DNA of 52,221 nt. Origin: a virus. Under the pieces are notes generated by a model. That model made no database searches. It saw nothing but the letters and a program-made list of their open reading frames with translations, and was not told the DNA's origin. Positions 31,041 to 38,598 of this stretch are shown here, one piece after another. Numbering within the stretch: position 1 is the first letter of the stretch; the number at the start of each line of letters is the position of its first letter. The DNA is taken from positions 1-52,221 of IMG/VR virus record IMGVR_UViG_3300029954_000016, one strand, 5' to 3'. Position numbers and translations under genes: made by a program.

Positions 31041-31649
31041 ATGCACAACGGATTCAGCGGCACGTCGGCAGACGATCTGCCACCCAAAAGCCCCAGCCAC
31101 GCTGGCCAAGAACGAATGCATGTGACGACCACTGTCATGGCTCCGGCCATCGTGATCCGCGGTCTTCCAGGCGTTGGCAAGACTACGCTGGCAAACGAGA
31201 TCGTCCGTCAATTGAGGCGCGGTAGCTGCTCGATCGTCTACCCAGCATTCCACATCAACGCCGACGTGGTGCGGGCCAGGCTCAACAGCGACCTGGGCTT
31301 CAGTCCCGCTGCCAGAGTGGAAAACGCACGCCGTATTGGCGCCGTGGCGGCAATGGCCCGTATCAACGTCTGCGCACCTGTCATCGACTTCGTCATGCCT
31401 ACCGGCGAGACGCTCGATGCGTTCACCGATGGCTTCGGCGGGAAGGAGTTCTCTGTCTTCACGCTGAACGGGCCTGCCGATTTCGAGACCCGCTTCGCCG
31501 ACACCGGCAAGTTGTTCGAGACCGACCCCGTGACTCGTAGTACAAGGCACGGCCCAGCCGACCATCGTCAGTTCTACTCCCTCCAACCCTTCGGCCGCGG
31601 CGATGTTCAACTCATCGCTGAGACCATCATCCAGCAGGTGTTCAAATGA
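31041..31649 (+). CDS. P-loop kinase, APS-kinase-like, 202 aa
   Basis: Walker A GLPGVGKTTLANEI (about 40-53), then the APS-kinase-like run NADVVRARLNSDLGFS and ARVENARRIGAVAAM (about 71-104). The C-terminal half differs from true APS kinase (no clear lid or DPKGLY block) and contains DTGKLFETDPVTRSTRHGP. Two readings are possible: (i) a PAPS-forming kinase feeding the sulfotransferase; (ii) a 5-hydroxymethyl-dU(MP) or DNA base kinase, for which phage P-loop kinases of this type are known. Its 4-base overlap with the ThyA-family gene favours (ii); the sulfotransferase nearby favours (i). AGGAGG precedes ATG 31041. Confidence 0.7.
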   Translation: MHNGFSGTSADDLPPKSPSHAGQERMHVTTTVMAPAIVIRGLPGVGKTTLANEIVRQLRRGSCSIVYPAFHINADVVRARLNSDLGFSPAARVENARRIGAVAAMARINVCAPVIDFVMPTGETLDAFTDGFGGKEFSVFTLNGPADFETRFADTGKLFETDPVTRSTRHGPADHRQFYSLQPFGRGDVQLIAETIIQQVFK

Positions 31650-32794
31650 GCCAAGCTCCCGTTCTCGCCATCGCCCCGACCTCCGGTGCCGATTCCGCCC
31701 TCCGCCAAGCTGTCGAGATGGCGATCCAAGGTCGTCACACGATCGACATGCCGAGCCGCAACGGCCCGGTGCGCCGCTTCAACCGCCCGGTCGTCACGTG
31801 CTGGACCAACCCGGTGGATCGCATCGTCTGGTCGAAGACGCGCGACGTCAACCCGTTTCTGCACTTCATCGAAGCGGCGTGGATGCTTGCCGGCCGCAAC
31901 GACGTGGAACTCGCGGCGTACCTCGCCCCGAACATGAAGAACTACAGCGACGACGGCGAGACGCTGCACGGTGCCTACGGCTTCCGTTGGCGCGAGTGGT
32001 TCGGCTTCGATCAGCTGACCGCCATCATCGGCGAGCTGAAGACCAACCGCGAGACCAGGCGCTGCGTCCTGCAGATGTGGGACGGCCACGACGATCTGGG
32101 CACTGCGCTCAAGGGAGGACGCGATCTTCCTTGCAATACCGCGATCTACTTCGATCCGTGCGGCGACGAGCTGAACATGACTGTGACCTGCCGCAGTAAC
32201 GACGCGGTCTGGGGCTGCTACGGCGCCAACGTGGTCCACATGTCGATCCTCCACGAGTACGTGGCGGCCGTCACCGGCTTCAAGCTCGGCACCTACTACC
32301 AGATGTCGAACAACCTCCACTTCTACCTGGAAAACGATGTCACGAAGCGGGTGATGGACTACGAGAACGCGGACAACGACGTGCTCTCCAAGTGGGACCC
32401 GACGAACGCTGAGCAGCTCGGCAGTCCAGCCTTCCTCACCAGCTACGGATTCCCGGCATTCGGCGGCGAAACGCTGTTCCATGATCTGAACCCCGACCTC
32501 AGCGACGAGGTACTGGCTGACGCGCTGAACGACGCGTGCTCCACCTTCGTGGGCAAGGAGCTGGTCGGCATCAGCGACGGCGAGACCCACTACTTCAACG
32601 TCCTGCACGCGATGATGGACGGCTTCACCATCTACAGGACGCAGGGTGCGAACGCCGGCGCCGAGTACCTCGAGAGCTGTATGGTCCACAGCCAGTGGAT
32701 CCTGTCGGCCATCCTGTGGCTCAAGCGTCGTCCCAGCTACAAGGTGCCCGTGACCAGTGACACGAGCGGCAACCAGCCTGTGACGGGGGCGTGA
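31646..32794 (+). CDS. ThyA-family dUMP hydroxymethylase candidate (or thymidylate synthase), 382 aa
   Basis: ThyA-fold pyrimidine methylase. Blocks: RPVVTCWTNPVDRIVWSKTR and NPFLHFIEAAWMLAGRNDVE (N-terminal), RDLPCNTAIYF with the nucleophilic Cys (about 167-177), the LNMTVTCRSNDAVWGCYGAN (about 183-202) and QMSNNLHFYLEND (about 223-235). The Asn in YGAN (where dCMP enzymes have Asp) points to dUMP as substrate. The CRSNDAVWG-YGANVVHM form is that of phage hydroxymethylases more than of cellular ThyA (RS-D-FLGLPFN). It would make 5-hydroxymethyl-dUMP, the precursor of hypermodified thymine. Overlaps the kinase gene. Length (382) exceeds bacterial ThyA (about 264-315). Confidence 0.78.
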   Translation: MSQAPVLAIAPTSGADSALRQAVEMAIQGRHTIDMPSRNGPVRRFNRPVVTCWTNPVDRIVWSKTRDVNPFLHFIEAAWMLAGRNDVELAAYLAPNMKNYSDDGETLHGAYGFRWREWFGFDQLTAIIGELKTNRETRRCVLQMWDGHDDLGTALKGGRDLPCNTAIYFDPCGDELNMTVTCRSNDAVWGCYGANVVHMSILHEYVAAVTGFKLGTYYQMSNNLHFYLENDVTKRVMDYENADNDVLSKWDPTNAEQLGSPAFLTSYGFPAFGGETLFHDLNPDLSDEVLADALNDACSTFVGKELVGISDGETHYFNVLHAMMDGFTIYRTQGANAGAEYLESCMVHSQWILSAILWLKRRPSYKVPVTSDTSGNQPVTGA

Positions 32795-33141
32795 TGGACA
32801 CAGCCCATACACGCAAGGTCATTGCCATCACGGTTGGTGATGAGAACTACGAACCCACAAGCGAGGAGTTGCAGAACATAGTCGAGATGTTCATGAACGC
32901 TAAACTCGATCCAGCCGGTGGATTCATCAGTGTCAAATTTCCGTACCGTGCCCGCATTCTTAACATCACTGGCAACGAGGCTGTCGTGGCATCAACAGGC
33001 TGGCTATCTGACGACGACATCAAGGCGTGTGTCAGCGCCTACACCCAAGTCTCTCTGAATAACCTCTTCAACGCACATCCGGAGATCGACGGTGTGGCTG
33101 CCTTCAGGGCTGAGCTTGACAAGCGCATGAACCAGGACTAG
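32794..33141 (+). CDS. Hypothetical protein, 115 aa
   Basis: ATG 32794 shares one base with the upstream stop (TGATG); a GTG one codon earlier is also possible. Sequence MDTAHTRKVIAITVGDENYE...; mixed alpha/beta, no motif. AT-richer codon use than the flanking genes marks it as a likely recent acquisition. Function unknown. Confidence 0.6.
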   Translation: MDTAHTRKVIAITVGDENYEPTSEELQNIVEMFMNAKLDPAGGFISVKFPYRARILNITGNEAVVASTGWLSDDDIKACVSAYTQVSLNNLFNAHPEIDGVAAFRAELDKRMNQD

Positions 33142-33144
33142 GCA

Positions 33145-33783
33145 ATGGATCCCTACAAGGTACTCGATGTCGAGCCGACTGCTACGATCGAGGAGATACG
33201 GCTCGCCTACAAGCGGCTTGCCCGTCAGTTCCATCCTGACGTGAGTACCGAGCCCGACCACGAACAGCGCATAAAAGAGATCAACGCAGCCTGGGAAATC
33301 CTCGGATCGGAAGATCGGAGAGCCAAGTTCGACTCGACCGGAAGCACGGGCCAGGAGAGGACAATCGATGAGGAGGCACTCGATCATCTGACCCGACTTC
33401 TTGCCTCGGCCTTGGACAATAACGTACCTGATCCTGTTGAGGCGGCAAACCACCTGATCGTGATCAACCTTGCGCAGTCGCACGAAGGCACCGCCAACTT
33501 GAAGAAGAGAATGGTGGCGCTCGAGGCCTACTCCAGAAGGATCAGGTCCAAGACCAAGGGTGATCAGCACGTTGTGGCGGCCCTGATAGCGGATCGGATC
33601 AAGGTTTGTCAGAAAGGACTGGAGCAGAACGCTCGTGGTCGAGAAGTTCTGACCCATGCCCAACTGTTGCTGACCGATCTCGAGTTTGTTGCCGACACGG
33701 TTGTAAACCCTGAGTCGACAATCATCTCCTCCATCGCGTTCAATCCTCAGATCTTCACCATCCGTTACTCGAACACCAAATGA
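33145..33783 (+). CDS. J-domain (DnaJ-like) protein, 212 aa
   Basis: Residues 1-65 form a J-domain: DPYKVLDVEPTATIEEIRLA, YKRLARQFHPDVS with the HPD tripeptide (about 31-33), and NAAWEILGSEDRRAKFD. It lacks the Gly/Phe, zinc-finger and C-terminal DnaJ domains. The rest (about 75-212) is helical with charged stretches and no match. Such proteins recruit host DnaK through HPD, either to assist assembly or to redirect the chaperone. Ribosome site AGGA. No DnaK gene in the window. Confidence 0.85.
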   Translation: MDPYKVLDVEPTATIEEIRLAYKRLARQFHPDVSTEPDHEQRIKEINAAWEILGSEDRRAKFDSTGSTGQERTIDEEALDHLTRLLASALDNNVPDPVEAANHLIVINLAQSHEGTANLKKRMVALEAYSRRIRSKTKGDQHVVAALIADRIKVCQKGLEQNARGREVLTHAQLLLTDLEFVADTVVNPESTIISSIAFNPQIFTIRYSNTK

Positions 33784-33802
33784 ATAGCAAGGACTGACCA
33801 AT

Positions 33803-34435
33803 ATGGATCCCGCATTCACCCTACTCCTGCACGGGGTGGAGACCAAACGTTTCCACACCGTGGCAACCATCCGCAACGAGACGGTCGGTCATCACCATGG
33901 ACTGGTCGTCGGCCTCATGGCCATTGCCTACCCATCCATCCGTGCCGACGTGATGCGCTACGCCGCGCTGCACGATCTGGCCGAGCACGTGACTGGCGAT
34001 CCGCCGTCAACGGTCAAGCGAGCGCATCCAGAGGTCAAGACAGCATTCGATCTGCTGGAAGAAAGCGTGTATCGTCAGGCGACGATCGAGATGCCTATCC
34101 TCTCGCGATTCGAACACGTCGCATTCAAGCGCTGTGACAACGTGGCCGGCATGATGAGTTGTCTCAGGGAGTACATGCTTGGGAACACGCCGATTCTCGA
34201 GCAGTTCAAGAACTTCCTGTCGTACTACACGTTGCAGCGCGAGGGTGTGACACAAGAGCTGACTCTACTCGCGATGAAGGACTACTGGTCTCCATACCTC
34301 CAGGGTAACTTGCTGCTCGACAAGCTGGTGTCCGACATGGACCTGAGTGTTGGCGGCAATGGCTACGCCGAACACTGGACCCCAGCCGTCGCTAGAAAGA
34401 TGGAAGAGCGCCGCACTGGAATCAGGTTGCTGTGA
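33803..34435 (+). CDS. HD-domain phosphohydrolase, YfbR-like 5'-nucleotidase, 210 aa
   Basis: RFHTVATIRNETVGHHHGLV (about 16-35), YAALHDLAEHVTGDPPSTVK (about 52-71, with the HD pair) and KRCDNVAGMM (about 109-118, second Asp) match the HD-domain deoxynucleoside 5'-monophosphatase pattern (YfbR/HDDC2). These enzymes convert dNMPs to nucleosides, so the phage could use it to drain a normal nucleotide (such as dTMP) in favour of a modified one, or to balance pools. Length and order are normal. AAGGACTGACCAAT precedes the start. Confidence 0.78.
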   Translation: MDPAFTLLLHGVETKRFHTVATIRNETVGHHHGLVVGLMAIAYPSIRADVMRYAALHDLAEHVTGDPPSTVKRAHPEVKTAFDLLEESVYRQATIEMPILSRFEHVAFKRCDNVAGMMSCLREYMLGNTPILEQFKNFLSYYTLQREGVTQELTLLAMKDYWSPYLQGNLLLDKLVSDMDLSVGGNGYAEHWTPAVARKMEERRTGIRLL

Positions 34436-34449
34436 TAACAAGGAACACC

Positions 34450-34740
34450 ATGAGCTGCGAATGCTACCCGCCTCTGAGGCCGATGTCTTCAGCACCGAAA
34501 GATGGTACTCCCATCCTGGCTTCATTTCCTACTAGTGACCACCCAAGATCAGACTTCGGTAGGAACGACGTGCGTGTTATCAGGTGGTCAGGATGGGGCG
34601 GTGGAGTCTGGGACAATGACAGCGGGCATCATCTCAGTGGTGAAGATCCAATCGGTTGGCGCCCACTTCCGCCTGCTGAAGTGGGCTACTGGCAAATATC
34701 CGCCGACAGTCCCTACACGAAGACTTGGGTCAAGACCTGA
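34450..34740 (+). CDS. Small phage protein, 96 aa (DUF551-like pattern)
   Basis: Start taken at ATG 34450 (MSCECYPPLRPMSSAPKDGT) behind AAGGAACACC; the frame opens at a GTG (34432) overlapping the HD gene stop. The PMSSAPKDGTPILASF ... GGGVWD ... PIGWRPLPPAE layout resembles the small Trp-rich DUF551-type proteins in many phages, which have no known function. A hairpin follows the stop. Confidence 0.6.
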   Translation: MSCECYPPLRPMSSAPKDGTPILASFPTSDHPRSDFGRNDVRVIRWSGWGGGVWDNDSGHHLSGEDPIGWRPLPPAEVGYWQISADSPYTKTWVKT

Positions 34741-34749
34741 GCACAACGG

Positions 34750-34782
34750 AACGGCACCCATCGTGATTGATGAGGTGCCGTT
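34750..34782 (+). terminator. 9-bp hairpin followed by a T-rich stretch
   Basis: AACGGCACC (34750-34758) pairs perfectly with GGTGCCGTT (34774-34782), followed by GTTCGTCTTGGG. It lies 10 bases after a stop codon and 56 before the topoisomerase start, so it probably ends the upstream transcript. A second small palindrome GGGGAATCCCC (34799-34809) lies just before AATTTTATG. Confidence 0.55.
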
Positions 34783-34837
34783 GTTCGTCTTGGGACCGGG
34801 GAATCCCCAATTTTATGCCAACGTGCAAGGACCCAAG

Positions 34838-36472
34838 ATGGAAAACGAACTCCAAGTCTACAAGCTGAGTGCCAGTCAGCTAACCAATCTGCTGCAGATC
34901 CTCGGTGCTCTCGTGGCCGACTACATCTCGAACCCAAATGGGCCGATGGACGCGAGTCTTCGGCCCTATGTCAGGACTGTCCTCGACTGGAAAGCCCTTC
35001 CGGGACTCAAGCCAGCGATTGCGGCCTGCATAAAGGGTGGGGACAAGCTGGAAGCGCTGGTCGAGCTCGGCAACGAGCTGAAGGCGGCGATGCCCGGCTT
35101 CAAGAACAACCGTGCCTTCACGACGCCCGAGCTGACGATGCTTCGCGCGCTCCGTGTCTACTTGAGCACCGACAGCGAGCCGGCCCTCAACTACATCCGC
35201 AAGAACGCGAGTGTGTTCGGATCACCAGAGCTCGCCGCCGTCTTCCTGCCTCCGATCCCGAAGGCGGACAACAAGGCGCTGCGTCGTGCCGTCCAGTCGC
35301 TCGTCGGCCGTGACGGTACTCACCTGACGAAGACCGAGTCGGACATGCTGAAGGAGACGAACCCCGATCAGCACGGGAAGTACGTCCAGCTGCGCAAGGC
35401 CCACAACGCCGAGTTCAAGGCCACGGTCACGACCTACGTCCGTCAGTCGGGTAAGGACAAGGTCCCGTATCAGCAGCTCTACAAGTACATCGTGGGACAG
35501 GGTTTCACCCACTCACTGGTTCCCGGCTTCACTGGACTTGTGGACGACCAGGGGAACTGGTACACCGACAAGGGCGAGAAGATCGGTGGCGTCCCCAACC
35601 TGCAGACCTACACGCACGTCGTCATGAACGACGGCAAGGATCCGGAAGCCAACTGGGTCTTCAAGGCGTTCAAGGCTGACGGCGGTTACGCCTACGCATA
35701 TACGGCGAACTTCCGTCGTGACCAGTCGAGCGCCAAGTACGAGCACGTCGCCGAGCTGATGGAGAAGATCCCCGCGATCCAGGCCGCGTGGCGCAAGAAG
35801 ATCAAGGCGTTCAATCCGGCTGACAGGCAGTGCGTGAGTGCTGTCATCCTCGAGATCCTCTTCACCTACGCTGCCCGCATCGGTTCGGCTCCTGGTCGTG
35901 GAGCCGGCACCCTCCTCGTGAAGAACGCAAGCATCACGCAGCAGGGCGTCAACCTCGCCTACATCGGCAAGGACTCGATCCCCACCAAGCACATCATCCG
36001 CAGCGCCGACGGTCCCTACAGCGCGATGGTCGTCAAGGCGCTGAAGGGCATGATCGAGGGCAAGAAACCGAGCATGTGGCTCTACACCACGGTCAGCCCG
36101 AACGGGAAGCTGACACGCGTCGGCCCCGCCAACGTCAACGGTGCGTTCCACGCCTTCGGTGCGCCAGAAGGTGTGTCGGTCCACAAGTTGAGGACCGTGC
36201 GGGGAACAACTCTGTTTCACCAGCTGATGGAAGACGACGCTAAGAGACGGCCACCGGCGACGGAGAAAGAGGCCATGAGTCGCTACAACGAGATGACGGC
36301 CAAGGTTGGCAAGCTCCTGAATCACAAGCGCGGAGTTGGTACCGACCACGAAAGCGTGACGGGGACCACGGCAGCGGGATCCTATATCGACGGTGACATC
36401 CAGTGCGAATTGTGGGAGCGATGGGGATTTAGGCCTCCGGTCTTTCTTGAGAAACTCCTAGCTGGTGGGTGA
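34838..36472 (+). CDS. Type IB DNA topoisomerase with recoded 3' end, 544 aa
   Basis: Start taken at ATG 34838 (MENELQVYKLSASQLTNLLQ) behind AAGGACCCAAG; the longer frame runs through the terminator. The C-terminal ~260 residues match poxvirus-type topoisomerase IB: AARIGSAPGRGAGTLLVKN (catalytic Arg about 347), YIGKDSIPTKH (Lys), KLRTVRGTTLF (about 449-459, second Arg) and TTAAGSYIDGDIQ with the likely nucleophile Tyr516. It relaxes supercoils through a 3'-phosphotyrosine. The N-terminal ~180 residues are not recognised. The final codons (RWGFRPPVFLEKLLAGG) are AT-rich and recoded, and a diverged second copy of the same ending lies 156 bases downstream. Confidence 0.75.
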   Translation: MENELQVYKLSASQLTNLLQILGALVADYISNPNGPMDASLRPYVRTVLDWKALPGLKPAIAACIKGGDKLEALVELGNELKAAMPGFKNNRAFTTPELTMLRALRVYLSTDSEPALNYIRKNASVFGSPELAAVFLPPIPKADNKALRRAVQSLVGRDGTHLTKTESDMLKETNPDQHGKYVQLRKAHNAEFKATVTTYVRQSGKDKVPYQQLYKYIVGQGFTHSLVPGFTGLVDDQGNWYTDKGEKIGGVPNLQTYTHVVMNDGKDPEANWVFKAFKADGGYAYAYTANFRRDQSSAKYEHVAELMEKIPAIQAAWRKKIKAFNPADRQCVSAVILEILFTYAARIGSAPGRGAGTLLVKNASITQQGVNLAYIGKDSIPTKHIIRSADGPYSAMVVKALKGMIEGKKPSMWLYTTVSPNGKLTRVGPANVNGAFHAFGAPEGVSVHKLRTVRGTTLFHQLMEDDAKRRPPATEKEAMSRYNEMTAKVGKLLNHKRGVGTDHESVTGTTAAGSYIDGDIQCELWERWGFRPPVFLEKLLAGG

Positions 36473-36490
36473 ACATATTAGAGAAGTATC

Positions 36491-36637
36491 GTGAGCACCA
36501 ACAATGCACTGGCTGACGTCATAGACCTAAAGTCTGACTTGGCATCACGAACTAAACAGCTACGACACCTCACCGGTGGGGCTTCCGTCCTCCGACCGCC
36601 CTCGAGAAGCTCCTCGCCGGTGGCGACAACTGATTAA
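36491..36637 (+). CDS. Short ORF, 48 aa, GTG start, possibly a remnant
   Basis: GTG 36491 behind AGAG begins MSTNNALADVIDLKSDLASR then TKQLRHLTGG, a protein-like helical start, but the second half reads the displaced topoisomerase tail out of frame (low-complexity Ser/Pro/Arg). Its AT-rich first half fits the inserted segment. Either a tiny gene or a truncated remnant. Confidence 0.35.
   Translation: MSTNNALADVIDLKSDLASRTKQLRHLTGGASVLRPPSRSSSPVATTD
36574..36633 (+). pseudogene. Displaced 3' end of the topoisomerase gene
   Basis: In the +1 frame this stretch encodes RWGFRPPTALEKLLAGGDN and a stop. It repeats, in GC-rich synonymous codons, the last residues of the intact gene (RWGFRPPVFLEKLLAGG). 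The codons differ at most third positions, so this is not a recent duplication but the original tail, left behind when a divergent 3' end was brought in. Confidence 0.7.
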
Positions 36638-36650
36638 CCAAGGAACTTAC

Positions 36651-37151
36651 ATGACCAACATCCAACTCCAAGCCAAGCAACGCCTCGGCACCAGCATCAA
36701 GGCTGCCGACCTGAAACAGGGCAAAGCATTCCTCGAGAAGATGCTTGCCAAATACGTGGGTGAATTCAGTCCGAAGGTCAAAGTGACAAAACCACACGGT
36801 GATGACGCAACCTTCGCTGGCATGTTTGTACTCACTTTCCAAGTCGGAGAGCAGGGATGTGAATTTCGACTCGAATTGGGGCAGCCACAGAACACGAAAC
36901 TCAAGTCCAACGTCGCTCTGTATCTCTTCGCTTACGATAGTCCTTCCGTTACGATGGTGTTCGAAGATTCGTTGGGCAGTCGCGATGATATCGTAGATGC
37001 CAAGAGTGTCAAAGAATTCAACAAGATCGCTCTTCACGCGATGGCCGTTGGCAAATTCCTCGTAGGGTTCGGCAAGTTCCTGGATGCTTTGTTCGCGGTC
37101 TCCCAAAAGAACGATCCGAAGACAGACCCGTGGGCTGATGGTGACAACTAG
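36651..37151 (+). CDS. Tagged protein 1: hypothetical, 166 aa
   Basis: Start taken at ATG 36651 behind AAGGAACTTAC. Begins MTNIQLQAKQRLGTSIKAAD, the shared N-terminal tag (core L-Q-A-K-Q-R-L). The body is alpha/beta (AFLEKMLAKYVGEFSPKVKV; MFVLTFQVGEQGCEFRLELG) with a helical C-terminus and is not recognised. Codon use in the body is AT-richer than the tag region, as if a standard tag had been joined to a foreign gene. Probably packaged in the head if the tag is a targeting signal (inference). Confidence 0.65.
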   Translation: MTNIQLQAKQRLGTSIKAADLKQGKAFLEKMLAKYVGEFSPKVKVTKPHGDDATFAGMFVLTFQVGEQGCEFRLELGQPQNTKLKSNVALYLFAYDSPSVTMVFEDSLGSRDDIVDAKSVKEFNKIALHAMAVGKFLVGFGKFLDALFAVSQKNDPKTDPWADGDN

Positions 37152-37159
37152 GACGCATC

Positions 37160-37642
37160 ATGAAACTCGAAGCCAAACAGCGTCTCCTCGCTGCAGGACT
37201 CAAGCCGGTGAACTGGCGCCGACCCACCTCCAAGGAACTGGCGTTCGAGTACAAGGTCGAGTACGCGCTACCTCAGCGCCGCTGGGATCAACGTGCGAAG
37301 TCGATCGGTGCTCCCTACCCGATCTTCACGTCGGAGGGCGACTTCATCGCGAAGATGGGACAGGCTATAGAGTACCACATCCCGATTCAGGCTTTCCACA
37401 CGGTCAACAACCTGACCCTCTGCCGCTCCATCCGCGAGCTGAAGGACCTGGTGGGGAGCTACTCATTCCCACGTGACGTCGACTCGCTGATCCGAGGCTT
37501 TGAGTCCGGTGCTAAGATGCCGCTACCGATTGTGGTAGGAGGCTCCAAGGGAAGCTGGATCCTTGGGGGCAACACCAGACTCAACGTTGCGGCCATCCTC
37601 GGCTACGAGACCAAGACCCTTCTCTACACGGCAACACCATGA
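37160..37642 (+). CDS. Tagged protein 2: ParB/sulfiredoxin-like domain, 160 aa
   Basis: Begins MKLEAKQRLLAAGLKPVNWR (tag core L-E-A-K-Q-R-L). The C-terminal part PLPIVVGGSKGSWILGGNTR then LNVAAILGY resembles the ParB N-terminal/sulfiredoxin-like fold (P-I-V ... GNTRL-A---LG), used in DNA-binding or nuclease proteins of phages. The central part (YPIFTSEGDFIAKMGQAIEY) is unknown. It overlaps the next tagged gene (ATGA). Domain call moderate; packaging inferred. Confidence 0.6.
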   Translation: MKLEAKQRLLAAGLKPVNWRRPTSKELAFEYKVEYALPQRRWDQRAKSIGAPYPIFTSEGDFIAKMGQAIEYHIPIQAFHTVNNLTLCRSIRELKDLVGSYSFPRDVDSLIRGFESGAKMPLPIVVGGSKGSWILGGNTRLNVAAILGYETKTLLYTATP

Positions 37643-38598
37643 TCAAGATCCAGGCCAAGGCACGTCTTATTGCAGGACGGCCGATGCTGTCTCAACTGCA
37701 GAAGATGACACGGGACCAGCTCTATAGCCTGGAGATCGGGATCCAAGGCATTTGTGATTGGTATCAAGGTCACTACATCGGCCTTGGTGTGAAGACCGAT
37801 CTGCTGATTGAGGCTCAAGCCAGTCAGCAGAGCTTCACGTACCTAGTCAATGCCATGGCCTGGCTCTCGAAGTACTTCGCCCCTAAGTCGGTGCAAGACT
37901 ACGAGTACGCATACCGTCTGCACGATTCGGCTGAAGACCACATATCTCCTGATGAAAAGACCGTGACGGTCAAGCCCTTCAAGCCGATTCTCAGCTGGAG
38001 CACCAAGCCTGACATTTATATCGATGAGCGAACTCCACAGCCTCATGATCTGGTATTGAAGTTGGCACATCCACGCGTTCTCTTCAGTCCTACAACTGCC
38101 GAGCGCCTGGACATCACAGGTCTTCAGGAGTCCAACAATCGGCAGATCGTCGAGATCGGTGTCGCTTGTGCTCGACTCAAGGGTGTCTGCGCTGGCTATC
38201 GTGATGAGAACGAGATTGTAGTCTGGCACGGGACCGCTCCCTTCCAGGCTGAAATCCTAGAAGATCGCCGTCCTGCCTCTGTTGGTGGACCGCTCGATCG
38301 TGGTGCCCAGGCTTTGGCAAAGTACGACATCCCAGTCAAGATCAACGAGTTTGAGGTGTACGACTTCAGCGAGCTGACTCAGCAATTCGAGGGCTACACC
38401 GCCGTCAACCTATACAAGGCCGTGCACGAAAGCCTTGGTGATCCGACGCGGGTCGTTCCGCAGGCGAGTGACAAGACGCTCAAGAACGAGGTATGGGATC
38501 TCGGTGACGTGACCTTCACCCTGTGCATGCTTCAGGCTCCGATCAAGAGCAAGTCACTCCTCAACTTCGAGATCAAATTCCCAAAGGTGACCAAGTGA
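37639..38598 (+). CDS. Tagged protein 3: ADP-ribosyltransferase-like, 319 aa (paralogue A)
   Basis: Begins MIKIQAKARLIAGRPM (tag core I-Q-A-K-A-R-L). It carries the R-S-E triad pattern of mono-ADP-ribosyltransferases in the right order and spacing: R93 in AYRLHDS, S119-W-S121 in PILSWSTKP, and E190-N-E192 in DENEIVVWHG. The next gene is a clear paralogue (KYFAPKSVQ, PFKP-LSWS, E-E-VVWHGT-PF). T4 Alt, a head-packaged and injected ADP-ribosyltransferase that modifies host RNA polymerase, is the obvious analogue. Family assignment is from motifs only and the target is unknown. Confidence 0.6.
   Translation: MIKIQAKARLIAGRPMLSQLQKMTRDQLYSLEIGIQGICDWYQGHYIGLGVKTDLLIEAQASQQSFTYLVNAMAWLSKYFAPKSVQDYEYAYRLHDSAEDHISPDEKTVTVKPFKPILSWSTKPDIYIDERTPQPHDLVLKLAHPRVLFSPTTAERLDITGLQESNNRQIVEIGVACARLKGVCAGYRDENEIVVWHGTAPFQAEILEDRRPASVGGPLDRGAQALAKYDIPVKINEFEVYDFSELTQQFEGYTAVNLYKAVHESLGDPTRVVPQASDKTLKNEVWDLGDVTFTLCMLQAPIKSKSLLNFEIKFPKVTK

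Noticed and set aside
31646-32794. Plain thymidylate synthase
   Set aside because: Kept only as an alternative: the CRSNDAVWG-YGAN block and its neighbours (kinase, aGPT-PPlase) favour a hydroxymethylase.
36473-36650. Group I intron or programmed bypass in the topoisomerase gene
   Set aside because: The upstream copy already has a complete C-terminus and stop; no intron core sequences recognised. A recoded replacement explains both copies better.
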